A DNA stretch of 64,000 nucleotides from a virus: positions 32,452-96,451 of IMG/VR virus record IMGVR_UViG_3300037264_006128. One strand, 5' to 3'. Position 1 is the first letter of the stretch; each line of letters begins with the position of its first letter. This document shows positions 40,326 to 49,033 of the stretch, piece after piece. The position numbers and the translations under genes were made by a program. The notes under the pieces were generated by a model, which was not told the origin of the DNA, ran no database searches, and saw only the letters and a list, made by a program, of their open reading frames with translations.

Positions 40326-43231
40326 TCATTTGCGGTTGCAATCGCCATCCCTTCTACTTCAACCGGCCCGCAGGCGCGCGTTGCAGCAAGCGGATCGCCT
40401 TTGCAAAAGACGAGGACGGTTTGATGCGAATGACCAAGTTTGCGGGCTTGCTGAAATTGGGCCTGAACTCGCAGCGGTAGGCTCCCAACCGGGGAAACGA
40501 TGATCGCCTCATTGTACAGCATTGCCCCAGCCGCTTCGAAAGCCGCAATCGCGTCCTTTGCGAACTTTCGATAGAATCCGGTCTTCTTGTCTCGGAAGTT
40601 CCCCACCACCACCATCGCGAAGCGATCGTTTTTCAGCGCCATCACAGCCTGCGCCACGATGGACGAAAAGGCCAGCATGAAGTCTTCGTACGACGGTGCG
40701 TTGCTTAGGTCTAGCGGATCGTCTGTGTAGATTTCCAAGTCCCCGTAAGGCGGACAGGTCATAATCATGTCAACCTGCTCCGCAATCCCCGCATTTCCCA
40801 GCACGGTTGCCAGATTGCGGCTGTCCCCTTGCAGCCACACCGGGGCCGGGAAGTCCGTTTCCGCTTGCGTCGGCAGTTCGCCGGATGCCTGCCCAGCTTC
40901 GCGGGTAACGGTATCGGCAGCCATCGCCGCAAGCGTTGCTGCCTGCCCCGGCGGGTTTGCATTCTCCCGTTCCTGCTTCTTTTCCCCCAGGTAACACTGC
41001 CAAACGTTTTCCGGCACGATAACTTCGATGTCCTCGCCCCGCACAACCCCATCGCGGATGCGTGTGTATTCCTCCTCCCCAAACAGCAACGTCAAGTTAC
41101 GGGCTAGGGCGTCAACTAGCATCGGCCCATTCCCGTGGGCCGTCTTGCAACAGCTGGTCTTCTGGGTGGTTCGGTTGTGTAGCACCACCGTTCCATTCTC
41201 GTTCAGGCGCAGCGGGTACAGATGGCACGTCACTGGGCGATCATCCCCCAGGGAACACCCTTGCGGCGTCAGGTGCGCGCAGGCCATGCCGGGGGTTGCC
41301 CGGGGCGGCCAGTATCCAACAGCATTGCAACACCCACCGCCGCAGCGGTCCCGGATTCCTTCCGCCGTGCAGTCGTGATTCCTTCGCAGCCAGGCAGCAC
41401 TGAACTTCCAGCGGACGGTGTTGCCGCTGGCCCCGGGGACCGCCACGCGCCTACCGACGCTCATCGTTTGCCGCACCCCGACCATCCACAGGAGGTCCCC
41501 ATCGTCAAGAAACGGAACGCACTTCGCTTCGTACACCGGATCCAGATTCAGACCGCCCCACGCGCGGTCCTGCGCCGGGGCCCACTGGTGGTAGTCGATC
41601 TGGGCATTCACCAATGTGCACATCTGCCGCCACAGGGGCGGGGCGTAAGCGTCAAGGCGGGCAGTTGGGTCCGCCCCTACCACAACCCCCAGCACCGGGA
41701 TGGTGATCCCCTTTTCCTGAAGGCCACGAAGGATGCCGGAAAGCGTCATCCCACTTCCAACCGGCACCACGATCCTCCGTACCCCATCCGGGAAACGATC
41801 TGGGATTTCCGTCGCCGTTTGTTCTGGCGCCTCTCGGCATTCCATCCCGAACGGAATCAGCCGCCACCCGGAACGCGCTTCGCAGTCTTCACGTGCGCGT
41901 GCCACGATCACGCTGTTATGCCCGGGGCTATGCTGGATCACTTCAGCCCCAGCGTTCGCTGCGGCCCGGATCTCCGGCGTCCATTCCCCTTCCGGCGTAT
42001 GCACCCGGCACGGGATTTCCAGGCCACGCGCGATGTGCGCCACGATCGCCACCTGTGGGCTTTGCCTGGAACCGGCCGTGATCAGGCCGGCCGGGATTTC
42101 CCCCGCAGAAGCGATGTGGAAGCACGTACGGGCCTTTCCCCCGCGCACCCCAGCGATGGCGTACAGATCATCCCGCTTCGCCCAGATCGACTTCCCGCCG
42201 ATCGTTTCCGGCGCAACCTGTTCGATCGGGGTTTGCCCCCCGTTCCAATCCGGCGCGGCTTCCCACACCACCTGCCCCCCGAACACCTGGCGCACCCGCG
42301 GGCCAACCTCTTTCCACTGTTCGTCGTTCGCATCGCATTGATCTTGCCGCAGGTCCACACCGATGTACTTCCGCCCCAGGGCCGCCGCCACAATCCCACG
42401 CACGCTTCCGCCAGCGAAAGGGTCCAGCACGACTCCCGCAATCGGGCAGAACCATCGATACGCCAGCTCCGCCACCACGGGATCAAAGATGCTGATATTC
42501 TGAACGTCGGCATCCGACGCTGTGCGGCGGGTAGTGATCTGGAACGTGGGCAGCTTCATCTCCGGCCGCCCCAGTTCGCTGCGAATCCCCAAAGAAAGCC
42601 ACGCCCGCTTACGTTCGATCCAGTACCCCTGCCTGCCATCCCACACCGTGAAGGGCGGGATCAGGAACCGTTGGGCAAGGCTACCCACCACGCCATCGCA
42701 GTATCGTTCGTCAGGCGTCAGGCCGTCCGAGTACACGTTCAGATCACCCGGCTGCCGCTGCGTGGCAACCCGGCGCGCGTTAAGCTCCTGCAGCTGCTCC
42801 GTAGAAAAGATCCCCTGCGTTGCGCCAGCCTTCGCCAGCATTTGAAGGCGGTCCACGTTCCACGTTGCCAGTTCCGCCGTGCGGTTGTCGTACAAGGCAA
42901 GGCGCTTCTTCTGTTCTTCGGTAAGGCCCGTACGTCGAACGGCAACCAGTTCGTCAGCTTTGGCATCGACGATACGAACCTTCTTGACGCCAGCTTCCAA
43001 CGCCCCCAGCTGCGTAGCGTTCCCGGCCAGGATCACGTTGTTCTCGTCGATCACGATACTGCGCGCCGTACCCACTTCGCGGATCGAACCGGCAATCATG
43101 CCGATGTTCTCCAGCGTGTGATCCCGGGCATTCTCGGGGTCTTGCACCAGCTTGTTCAGCTTCTTGTAGGTATCGCGTTCGACCGGTTCGCCTTCGCACT
43201 CGTCGTCTTCCACCTGATCGTCAGTCGGCAT
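40322..43231 (-). CDS. ParB-DNA methyltransferase split by PLP-enzyme and Cys-cluster domains
   Basis: 969 aa. ParB/sulfiredoxin-like domain (27-140; DPENARDHTLENIGMIAGSI, VILAGNATQLGALEAGVKKV). SAM-binding motif I DPFAGGSVRGIVAAALG (270-286) and GVDLR (291-295). Then residues about 332-590 form a fold-type-II PLP enzyme like ACC deaminase/D-Cys desulfhydrase: WAKRDDLYAIAGVRGGKART with PLP Lys366, and VVPVGSGMTLSGILRG (488-503) for phosphate binding. Residues about 610-700 hold a Cys cluster (C621, C630, C634, C635, C651, C659, C669, C694, C695). Methyltransferase resumes at about 793 with GDS (802) and catalytic TCPPYGDLE (825-833), ending HQTVLVFCKGD. Phage ParB-MTases normally keep the two MTase halves about 30 residues apart; here the gap is about 460. 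It modifies DNA bases; the PLP part may add or supply a further group. Its start overlaps the GT gene stop. Confidence 0.85.
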   Translation of the reverse strand: MPTDDQVEDDECEGEPVERDTYKKLNKLVQDPENARDHTLENIGMIAGSIREVGTARSIVIDENNVILAGNATQLGALEAGVKKVRIVDAKADELVAVRRTGLTEEQKKRLALYDNRTAELATWNVDRLQMLAKAGATQGIFSTEQLQELNARRVATQRQPGDLNVYSDGLTPDERYCDGVVGSLAQRFLIPPFTVWDGRQGYWIERKRAWLSLGIRSELGRPEMKLPTFQITTRRTASDADVQNISIFDPVVAELAYRWFCPIAGVVLDPFAGGSVRGIVAAALGRKYIGVDLRQDQCDANDEQWKEVGPRVRQVFGGQVVWEAAPDWNGGQTPIEQVAPETIGGKSIWAKRDDLYAIAGVRGGKARTCFHIASAGEIPAGLITAGSRQSPQVAIVAHIARGLEIPCRVHTPEGEWTPEIRAAANAGAEVIQHSPGHNSVIVARAREDCEARSGWRLIPFGMECREAPEQTATEIPDRFPDGVRRIVVPVGSGMTLSGILRGLQEKGITIPVLGVVVGADPTARLDAYAPPLWRQMCTLVNAQIDYHQWAPAQDRAWGGLNLDPVYEAKCVPFLDDGDLLWMVGVRQTMSVGRRVAVPGASGNTVRWKFSAAWLRRNHDCTAEGIRDRCGGGCCNAVGYWPPRATPGMACAHLTPQGCSLGDDRPVTCHLYPLRLNENGTVVLHNRTTQKTSCCKTAHGNGPMLVDALARNLTLLFGEEEYTRIRDGVVRGEDIEVIVPENVWQCYLGEKKQERENANPPGQAATLAAMAADTVTREAGQASGELPTQAETDFPAPVWLQGDSRNLATVLGNAGIAEQVDMIMTCPPYGDLEIYTDDPLDLSNAPSYEDFMLAFSSIVAQAVMALKNDRFAMVVVGNFRDKKTGFYRKFAKDAIAAFEAAGAMLYNEAIIVSPVGSLPLRVQAQFQQARKLGHSHQTVLVFCKGDPLAATRACGPVEVEGMAIATANE

Positions 43232-43901
43232 ATTCGATCCCCTTCGCCCTCGGGAACTTCTCGTACGGTGTGGTTGGTTCCCACTTAGCCATCCGTACCG
43301 GCTTCCCTAGATCATAGTCCTCTTGTGCCTGGTAACGCCAGTGCGTAACCGCACCTAGGCAAACTATTCTCGGCTGCGGGTCCATTTCCCCCACCTGCCA
43401 CCAGAAGCGCAGATCGCTACCGTGCCCTTTCGTTGCCTGCCGCCGCGGGTCCGGGTGCCAGCCGATAGGGGATAGATCGAAGGAAAATCTGGCTGGGGCA
43501 AAGATGCTCCGTTTCCCCCAGTCGGTCATCTCCCGAAGCAGGTCGATCGATACCCGCAGCATCACCGTCCCGGAAAACAGGAACATCCCTTCCCTATTGC
43601 TGTGCAGGTTCCATTGCCCATTGCGGCACGGGGCAGCGGCGAAAAGTATCGTTTTGGTGTGGTTCGCGGGGGACATCGCCAGATCCCAGATCCGGGCATC
43701 CGCCGTGATGTCGTCTTCGATCAGCAACAGATCCCGGCCCTCCCCCATGGCGATCCTTACCGCTTCGTTCTTTGCCTCCGCCGCCGGCAATCCCGACACA
43801 AGCCGGAATATCCCCCCGTGCCTGTATGCGTGCGCGACCGCTTCCGACAAGCACAAGGCCGGGCACACCCCGCGGGTGATAACTACGGCTACGGGGTACA
43901 T
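43221..43901 (-). CDS. GT-A-like glycosyltransferase
   Basis: 226 aa from ATG 43901; the longer frame lies over the GT9 gene. YPVAVVITRGVCPALCLSEA opens a Rossmann-like half, LLLIEDDITADARIWD carries a DxD-like metal site (EDD), and GSDLRFWWQVGEM plus GAVTHWRY form an acceptor-side block. This is the layout of small GT-A transferases that act on surface glycans or DNA sugars in phages. Overlaps the GT9-like stop by 13 nt and the methyltransferase start by 11 nt. No clear Shine-Dalgarno; coupling is likely. Confidence 0.65.
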   Translation of the reverse strand: MYPVAVVITRGVCPALCLSEAVAHAYRHGGIFRLVSGLPAAEAKNEAVRIAMGEGRDLLLIEDDITADARIWDLAMSPANHTKTILFAAAPCRNGQWNLHSNREGMFLFSGTVMLRVSIDLLREMTDWGKRSIFAPARFSFDLSPIGWHPDPRRQATKGHGSDLRFWWQVGEMDPQPRIVCLGAVTHWRYQAQEDYDLGKPVRMAKWEPTTPYEKFPRAKGIEYAD

Positions 43902-44761
43902 TTCAGGAGGCTTTCTGTGACTTCGACAACCATCGCCGGATCGATACCTTGGCACTTCCAGTCCGTGCACTTGTGCCAAACTGGGGTCGAAACACACGGC
44001 TGGCATACGTAGTTCGTGTGCAGCTTGTAGGTAGGGCGGCCGACCGGATCGCCCTTCATGGCGCTTACGGCAGTATACAGAACGACGGTTGGCACCCCAA
44101 GGGAAGACGCCATGTGCACCTGCCCACTGTCGATGCCAACGATCACCCGGCACATCGCCAGGTGTTCCGGCAGCTGCACCAACGGAACGTTCCCGATCAC
44201 CTGCGTGTCGTCAATCCCTTCTGTGTCCATCGGAACCCCAATCGCCGCAACGTTCAACCCTTTCGCGCGGAGCATCTTCGATACTTCACCCATGGCCGGG
44301 TAACGCTTCCGCGCCCAAACGGAACTTGGTTTGCACCCATTGACCAGCCCAACATCGAACCGTGGCACCGTGCGATGCAAGCCGGAACACCAGTTGGAAA
44401 CATCGATCAGGCCGGGGCTGCCGATCATCTTGCACGGCAGTTCCCATTCCGGGCATTCGTAAACAGGCTCGTGCAACCACCGTGCGTGCATCAGGAGGGG
44501 GAACCCGCGCAGCTTCCTGGGGCACCAATGCCCAGAGATGTAGAAGTCTGCCTGCGGAACGTCTTCCCACCGACCGTCCAGCACCCGTTCCGCGAAAGCG
44601 CACCGGTTCCACAGGGGCGTCATGTCGTAGTCGCCATCCACGAACAGCGTGATGCGCGCTCCGGCCGTGCGCAGCTTCTTGATCGCAGGAAGGCAAAAGA
44701 TCGAATTCCCGATCCCGGAACTCAACCCGAAGACGACACTTTTTCCAGCAAACTGCTCCAT
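43889..44761 (-). CDS. Glycosyltransferase family 9 (heptosyltransferase-like)
   Basis: 290 aa from ATG 44761 (a GTG at 44773 also possible). GLSSGIGNSIFCLPAIKKLR is the GT9 opening (GIGDxxxxxPxLxxLR), and CRVIVGIDSGQVHMASSLGV with PTVVLYTAVS is the donor-site block near residues 205-235. GT9 enzymes add heptose to LPS core, but in phages may use other sugars. Two shared pairs of Cys (CQPCVSTPVWHKC) near the C-terminus are unusual. Start overlaps the GT-B gene by 40 nt. Confidence 0.85.
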   Translation of the reverse strand: MEQFAGKSVVFGLSSGIGNSIFCLPAIKKLRTAGARITLFVDGDYDMTPLWNRCAFAERVLDGRWEDVPQADFYISGHWCPRKLRGFPLLMHARWLHEPVYECPEWELPCKMIGSPGLIDVSNWCSGLHRTVPRFDVGLVNGCKPSSVWARKRYPAMGEVSKMLRAKGLNVAAIGVPMDTEGIDDTQVIGNVPLVQLPEHLAMCRVIVGIDSGQVHMASSLGVPTVVLYTAVSAMKGDPVGRPTYKLHTNYVCQPCVSTPVWHKCTDWKCQGIDPAMVVEVTESLLKCTP

Positions 44762-45606
44762 GCTTTTGCCCACACCTCGAATCCGTAGTTGCCGTAGAAG
44801 GATGGATGGAAGCGCCCGCGCGCCATTGCGGCAAGCACGATCCCGGCGATCTGCCCCGGCTCTGCGTCCAGGGGAATTACATGCGCCCGGAATTCCGCTG
44901 CGTTCCCCACCGGGGTACTGATCACAGTCAGGCCGGCAGCTTCCGCATCAGCAACCGAATACGAACCGCCTTCGCTCAACGACAGGCACAGGTAGCCATC
45001 TGCCTTAGCGTACGTGATGGCCCGCTGCACATCGGTCGTAAAGTGCAGCGGAACGAACTCGAACTGCGGGAGCAAACGAGCAACGCTTTCCCACAGTCCC
45101 GCCCCCTTGTTAGCGTCCCTGAAGTCCCCAACGATTCGCAATCTGTCCCGCCCCATCTTCCGGCCAGTGGGCTTTCGTTTGATAGGCGGTACCCAGTTCA
45201 CGATCACCGTGGCGTAATCCAGGGGCAGACCGTAGTGGCGGCAGAACTGATCCCGCACCCAAGCGGAAGGCGCCACGTAGGTCCGGTTGGGTTTGTCGAA
45301 CATCTTCCGTTGGCCGTTGCAGATCTCAAGCGTTCTGCGCGTGCGCCATTCTGGGTCGCGGTCGTAATGGCACTGCGCCATCCCGTGGTGCGTGACCACG
45401 GTGCGAATATCGTCGGGCACAAGCAACGAAAGGTGGTTGTCCACAATCACGATGTCGTCACGATCGAACCGCGGAAGCTCGTCCGGTGTGATGGATTCCA
45501 GCCCCGGAATCGCCATCCGCAAGTAGGAATCAAACCGCACCACCCCCGTACGGATCTGCCCCGGCGGGACATCTTCTTGCCGCTTCGCTACCAGGGAATA
45601 GATCAC
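44722..45606 (-). CDS. GT-B glycosyltransferase
   Basis: 294 aa from a GTG start at 45606, coupled to the upstream stop (GTGA at 45606-45603). The longer frame is a shadow of the deacetylase gene. C-terminal half is GT4-like: RLRIVGDFRDANKGAGLWES, AKADGYLCLSLSEGGSYSVADA and AGLTVISTPVGNAAEF, the EGGSYSV part corresponding to the E-x7-E donor site. The N-terminal half (DDIVIVDNHLSLLVPDDIRT) is the acceptor domain. Cytoplasmic. Part of the sugar cassette. Confidence 0.8.
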   Translation of the reverse strand: MIYSLVAKRQEDVPPGQIRTGVVRFDSYLRMAIPGLESITPDELPRFDRDDIVIVDNHLSLLVPDDIRTVVTHHGMAQCHYDRDPEWRTRRTLEICNGQRKMFDKPNRTYVAPSAWVRDQFCRHYGLPLDYATVIVNWVPPIKRKPTGRKMGRDRLRIVGDFRDANKGAGLWESVARLLPQFEFVPLHFTTDVQRAITYAKADGYLCLSLSEGGSYSVADAEAAGLTVISTPVGNAAEFRAHVIPLDAEPGQIAGIVLAAMARGRFHPSFYGNYGFEVWAKAWSSLLEKVSSSG

Positions 45607-46361
45607 TGCTTGCCCACACACGCCGCCGCAATGAATCCCTCTGGCGAAAGCGCATACGGCGCAATCATTGCGGCAAGTGCTTCTACCCCTTTGAACAACG
45701 GGGCGGAAGTGACCTCCCACGGAATATGCACAACAATCACGGCAAAACCGGGAGTCTCCAGCATGCCAGGAATCGTTTCGAGCAACGGCGCCACAGTGCC
45801 TTCGCCCATCCGCTTGCACGTCGCCCCGTACAGTGGGTACCAGGATGGAATGAACGTCGTGCCACGCGCCGGGTATGGCGGCGGAGGGGTGTCCCACCGC
45901 GAGGGAGAAACGTCGTCGTGGTTTGCGCCGCCCCAAACGTAGTCTATTTCCTCCGCGTGCAAGATATCCAAGGTCTCGCAAGTCACGGCGTTGAATGGCG
46001 GAACGTAGTGCCTGGTTTTGCTTCCCGTGCAGTCGAGCAAGAGCGCCTGCCCTGCCGCAACCCGCGCCCTTTGCTGATCGGGCGTAAGGCAGTGAAATTC
46101 GTGCCGTACACCGCCGGAGGTCGTATGGTCCCAGCCGTGCAGTGCGACGGTTAAACCATCCGGCTTGCTAGAGAGCCATTGCTTGGCTTCAACGTCGTTC
46201 ACAACGGAAGCCGGGATCAGCGCCCCAAGGTACGGAACCCCATTCATCGCATCGTGGAATGCCCGGGCCAGCCGCAGCCCAGTATCAGGCTTTTTGAGCG
46301 GGAAGTCATCAGCGGCATCGCCAGAGAAGCCAATGTCATCGACCCTTGTCAGAAATCTCAT
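45603..46361 (-). CDS. Polysaccharide deacetylase-like (NodB-type) protein
   Basis: 252 aa. RVDDIGFSGD (6-15) gives Asp8/Asp9, VALHGWDHT (72-80) gives the metal ligands His75/His79, and RHYVPPFNAVTCETLD (117-132) is the motif-3-like RxPY/F site. This is the TIM-barrel of carbohydrate esterase 4-like enzymes, in the DUF2334-like branch. Removes acetyl groups from sugars. Overlaps both neighbours by 4 nt (ATGA and GTGA), so expression is coupled. Confidence 0.8.
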   Translation of the reverse strand: MRFLTRVDDIGFSGDAADDFPLKKPDTGLRLARAFHDAMNGVPYLGALIPASVVNDVEAKQWLSSKPDGLTVALHGWDHTTSGGVRHEFHCLTPDQQRARVAAGQALLLDCTGSKTRHYVPPFNAVTCETLDILHAEEIDYVWGGANHDDVSPSRWDTPPPPYPARGTTFIPSWYPLYGATCKRMGEGTVAPLLETIPGMLETPGFAVIVVHIPWEVTSAPLFKGVEALAAMIAPYALSPEGFIAAACVGKQ

Positions 46362-47068
46362 TCACGGCCTCCTGCATTGCCCCAAATAAAGTCGCCAGCT
46401 TTCCCCCCTACCATGAAGAGTAGGTCCACAATGGACACCTGCGGATCGTACGGAGGGTAAAGCTGTGGGTATTCTGGATAATCGTAAGTCATGTACTCAA
46501 GGCCGATTCCGGCGATGTGGAACTTCTCCTCCTCTAGGTAGTTGCTGGCGGCTGGCCCGGTGATGTAGTGCGTCGCCTTCAATTGCCCGAGAATCGATAA
46601 AAGCCGGTCAGTTTTTTCCCCTTCCGCGTCAAGGGTAGACGACCGCACGAATTTCGTATCGCGAATGCCAAGCAACCAAGAAAGCTCAATGGTCAGGTCA
46701 ATTACGAAATCCGCCAGGAATTCCGGCTGCCGCTCGTAAAAGTTCCTTATAGCATGGCCGTATTCGCTGAAGCATGGGGCCCTTCCATAGGACTGCTCGA
46801 TTGTCATCCAATGCTTCCTGCCCCACCGCTCTGCCTGCGAAACGCGGATCTCGTTTGTTTTTCTGCCATCCGCCACGTTGCCTTTGCTTTGCACGGGAAT
46901 CGTCAACCACCTGCTTCCCTGCGCCGTCTTCACGCGATTGCGGTTACGCCAGCCATGCTTGTCGTACTGTACGTCATCGTAGAATACGAATGTGTCGGCA
47001 CGGTATATCTGGTGGAAGTGCCCTCGCCACGGCACGTACGATGGCTGTAGGATCACGCACTTCATCAC
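46358..47068 (-). CDS. WbqC-like family protein
   Basis: 236 aa. The opening is diagnostic: LQPSYVPWRGHFHQIYRADT, FVFYDDVQYDKHGWRNRNRV and GSRWLTIPVQSKGN. WbqC proteins are found in O-antigen and sugar-nucleotide clusters and are predicted aminosugar or amino-acid transferases; no enzymatic assay is cited here. It sits with aminotransferase and acetyltransferase genes, which suits synthesis of an N-acylated aminosugar. Confidence 0.9.
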   Translation of the reverse strand: MMKCVILQPSYVPWRGHFHQIYRADTFVFYDDVQYDKHGWRNRNRVKTAQGSRWLTIPVQSKGNVADGRKTNEIRVSQAERWGRKHWMTIEQSYGRAPCFSEYGHAIRNFYERQPEFLADFVIDLTIELSWLLGIRDTKFVRSSTLDAEGEKTDRLLSILGQLKATHYITGPAASNYLEEEKFHIAGIGLEYMTYDYPEYPQLYPPYDPQVSIVDLLFMVGGKAGDFIWGNAGGRE

Positions 47069-47071
47069 ACC

Positions 47072-47620
47072 TTATTCCGTTCCAACCTTAAGCTGCCTGA
47101 AGTCCGACTCGACAATCCCCATATACAGCATCGGCAGCCACCGCCCATCATGTAGGCGTTCGTCTCGCAGCACCCCTTCGAGTACATATCCAACTCGGCT
47201 GAAGGCGTTGAGCGATGCCCAGTTGTCGGCGTGAATGCTGGCCCATACTTTATGCAACCCGTGCTTCTCGATTCCCGCCTGGGTGCCCAAATAGATTGCC
47301 GTACGCCCTACCCCCCTGCCACGGCATTCAGCCTGGCCCACATAGAGCGATAGTCGCGCATTTTTCACATATGTGTCAATCCGATCCAACACCACGTTCC
47401 CGACATGCGCGCCATTGGCGATTACCGCGAATGCACTGATTGATGGATCATCGCAGGCCCGCTCAATCCACGCCGCAGTTGCGCTGAGGCTTGGCTGCCT
47501 TCTAAGCCCGAAATTCACGCTGACTTGCGGGTCGCACATCCACGCATACATAGCTGGTGCGTGTTGTGCTCCGATGGGCGCGAGCGCTATGTCTGATCGT
47601 ATTGTAATCGCAGAGCACAT
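47072..47620 (-). CDS. GNAT acetyltransferase
   Basis: 182 aa. The acetyl-CoA site is GQAECRGRGVGRTAIYLGTQ (Q/RxxGxG/A type), with ARLSLYVG before and LHKVWASIHADNWASLNAFS, RVGYVLEGVLRDE after, matching RimJ/RimL-type N-acyltransferases. In sugar operons such enzymes N-acetylate aminosugars. Next to the DegT-like gene (3-nt gap). Confidence 0.88.
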   Translation of the reverse strand: MCSAITIRSDIALAPIGAQHAPAMYAWMCDPQVSVNFGLRRQPSLSATAAWIERACDDPSISAFAVIANGAHVGNVVLDRIDTYVKNARLSLYVGQAECRGRGVGRTAIYLGTQAGIEKHGLHKVWASIHADNWASLNAFSRVGYVLEGVLRDERLHDGRWLPMLYMGIVESDFRQLKVGTE

Positions 47621-47622
47621 AA

Positions 47623-48252
47623 TTACCCCACCATTCGTGCGGCAACCCTAACGGCAGCGGCGGTGTAGACAGGTGATTTTTCCAGATCCGGGTATCCCTG
47701 CTCTTCAACGGGCAAGTCTGCTAATTCCTTGTGGGCAACCGCATCGAACAGCAGTATTCCACGTGCTGCTTGCTCTGGCATCATATAAGCGTTCACACCG
47801 ATCACCTCGAATCGGCCCTGCATGTTCAGGCCGCACTCCTCCCGGCCATCGAATCGAGCCAGGCGTAGCCACCGAGCCGCATCGGGATCGTTCGTCAAGA
47901 TCATCCCGCCGCGCCCAATCGGAAGGTGCTTGCGGATGTGAAAAGATAGGCAGTGTAGGCCACCGGCATACATCTTGCGCCTGAACCGCAATGCGCCGTC
48001 CCAGATGTTGTAGGGTCTTAACTCGTAGGCGCCATCCCATGATTCGCGGAGGAAGACAACTGAACCCCCAGCCAGGATGATGGAACATGGGACGCTGGGG
48101 TAGGTTCTGGCCGGGATGTAGGTCCTTCCTACCTTTACGTACATGCAACTGAGCAGGATAGCCGCAGATCCACTTTCTACAGCAATGGCATGTTTGGCAC
48201 CGGCATATTCAGCCACCCGACGCTCGAATTCCCTGACGATTCCGTATGGCAT
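47623..48252 (-). CDS. Short DegT/DnrJ/EryC1 aminotransferase-like protein
   Basis: 209 aa against about 370 for full enzymes. It keeps the large-domain core: Gly-Ser-rich phosphate site (ESGSAAILLSC, 26-36), Asp85 in YNIWDGALRF, and PLP Lys108 in CLSFHIRKHLPIGRGGMILT. FDGREECGLNMQGRFEVIGV and NAYMMPEQAARG follow. The C-terminal small domain is missing, a known shorter phage-type form. Likely transaminates a keto-sugar, or acts as a PLP-binding partner. Confidence 0.78.
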   Translation of the reverse strand: MPYGIVREFERRVAEYAGAKHAIAVESGSAAILLSCMYVKVGRTYIPARTYPSVPCSIILAGGSVVFLRESWDGAYELRPYNIWDGALRFRRKMYAGGLHCLSFHIRKHLPIGRGGMILTNDPDAARWLRLARFDGREECGLNMQGRFEVIGVNAYMMPEQAARGILLFDAVAHKELADLPVEEQGYPDLEKSPVYTAAAVRVAARMVG

Positions 48253-48282
48253 TTCAATCCTCGGCTACTTAGCTGTGCAGGA

Positions 48283-49017
48283 TCAGGAAAGCGGCCACCG
48301 ATTTTTGCGGACAAAATGGAATTTTAGGATTTCGCCACCAACATTACCTTGTTCGTCCATTCGGTACAGCTTCTTTCCGCGCAGCACGCATCTGTTCCAC
48401 ACTTCATGCCGATCGTGGGCGTTAATCCCGGCAGCGTACAGGCAGCGCATTCGGCCGGCGGCGGATGCATTCCGCACGATGCTCTCCATGCCAGCCTCAC
48501 CTAAGTGGTAGTCCCCTGTTGGGCACCGGACCATATCTGGCCGATCTTGGTATAGCCGCACAATCGAAGGCGTGTTCTTGAACAACTGAAGCGGGCCGTT
48601 CACAGTAGCGCCGTTAGTTGATATCGCATCGAACTGAGACAAGATCCCGTCATTGAGGAACGAGTCCCAATCCCCCCACACCACGTCCCAGTCTCCATAG
48701 CCCCACCACGGATAATCCTGAATGATCTCCTGATACACGTCGGCCATCAACGGGCACAATTCGCACACCAGCTGCCCTGGGATATATCGTGGATCATACT
48801 TATGAATTGCGATCCCCGAAACCTCCGATGCCCGGCGTTGGAATTCGTCCATGGTGCATGGGATACGCACCACCCGCACTTCTGGAACCCAGGCGGCTGC
48901 ATCGCCGACTAGCACCGGCATCAGCGCCTCTATGTCTGTCGTGCGCAGCAGGAATTGCCGCTCCCAACCAGGCGATGGCCCCCACCAGGGCAGGAACACA
49001 GCAACCTTTGCCGTCAT
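48283..49017 (-). CDS. DUF6625-like glycosyltransferase
   Basis: 244 aa. AVFLPWWGPSPGWERQFLLR opens the protein and WWGYGDWDVVWGDWDSFLND is its most telling block: a (W)GxGDxDVVxGD site like the D-x-D of GT-A enzymes in the DUF6625/TupA-like group. FHFVRKNRWPL closes it. No signal peptide; cytoplasmic. Part of the sugar cassette. Confidence 0.7.
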   Translation of the reverse strand: MTAKVAVFLPWWGPSPGWERQFLLRTTDIEALMPVLVGDAAAWVPEVRVVRIPCTMDEFQRRASEVSGIAIHKYDPRYIPGQLVCELCPLMADVYQEIIQDYPWWGYGDWDVVWGDWDSFLNDGILSQFDAISTNGATVNGPLQLFKNTPSIVRLYQDRPDMVRCPTGDYHLGEAGMESIVRNASAAGRMRCLYAAGINAHDRHEVWNRCVLRGKKLYRMDEQGNVGGEILKFHFVRKNRWPLS

Positions 49018-49033
49018 TGTCAGAACTACCTTC

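Noticed and set aside
41222-43288. Long rightward frame (688 aa) opposite the ParB-methyltransferase gene
   Set aside because: Low-complexity Arg/Pro/His sequence mirroring GC-rich codons of the real minus-strand gene, with no family resemblance; the minus-strand frame has clear ParB, MTase and PLP motifs.
44722-45981. Start of the GT-B gene at 45981
   Set aside because: The first 125 codons are a shadow of the deacetylase gene; the GTG at 45606 overlaps its stop as GTGA and begins the conserved fold.
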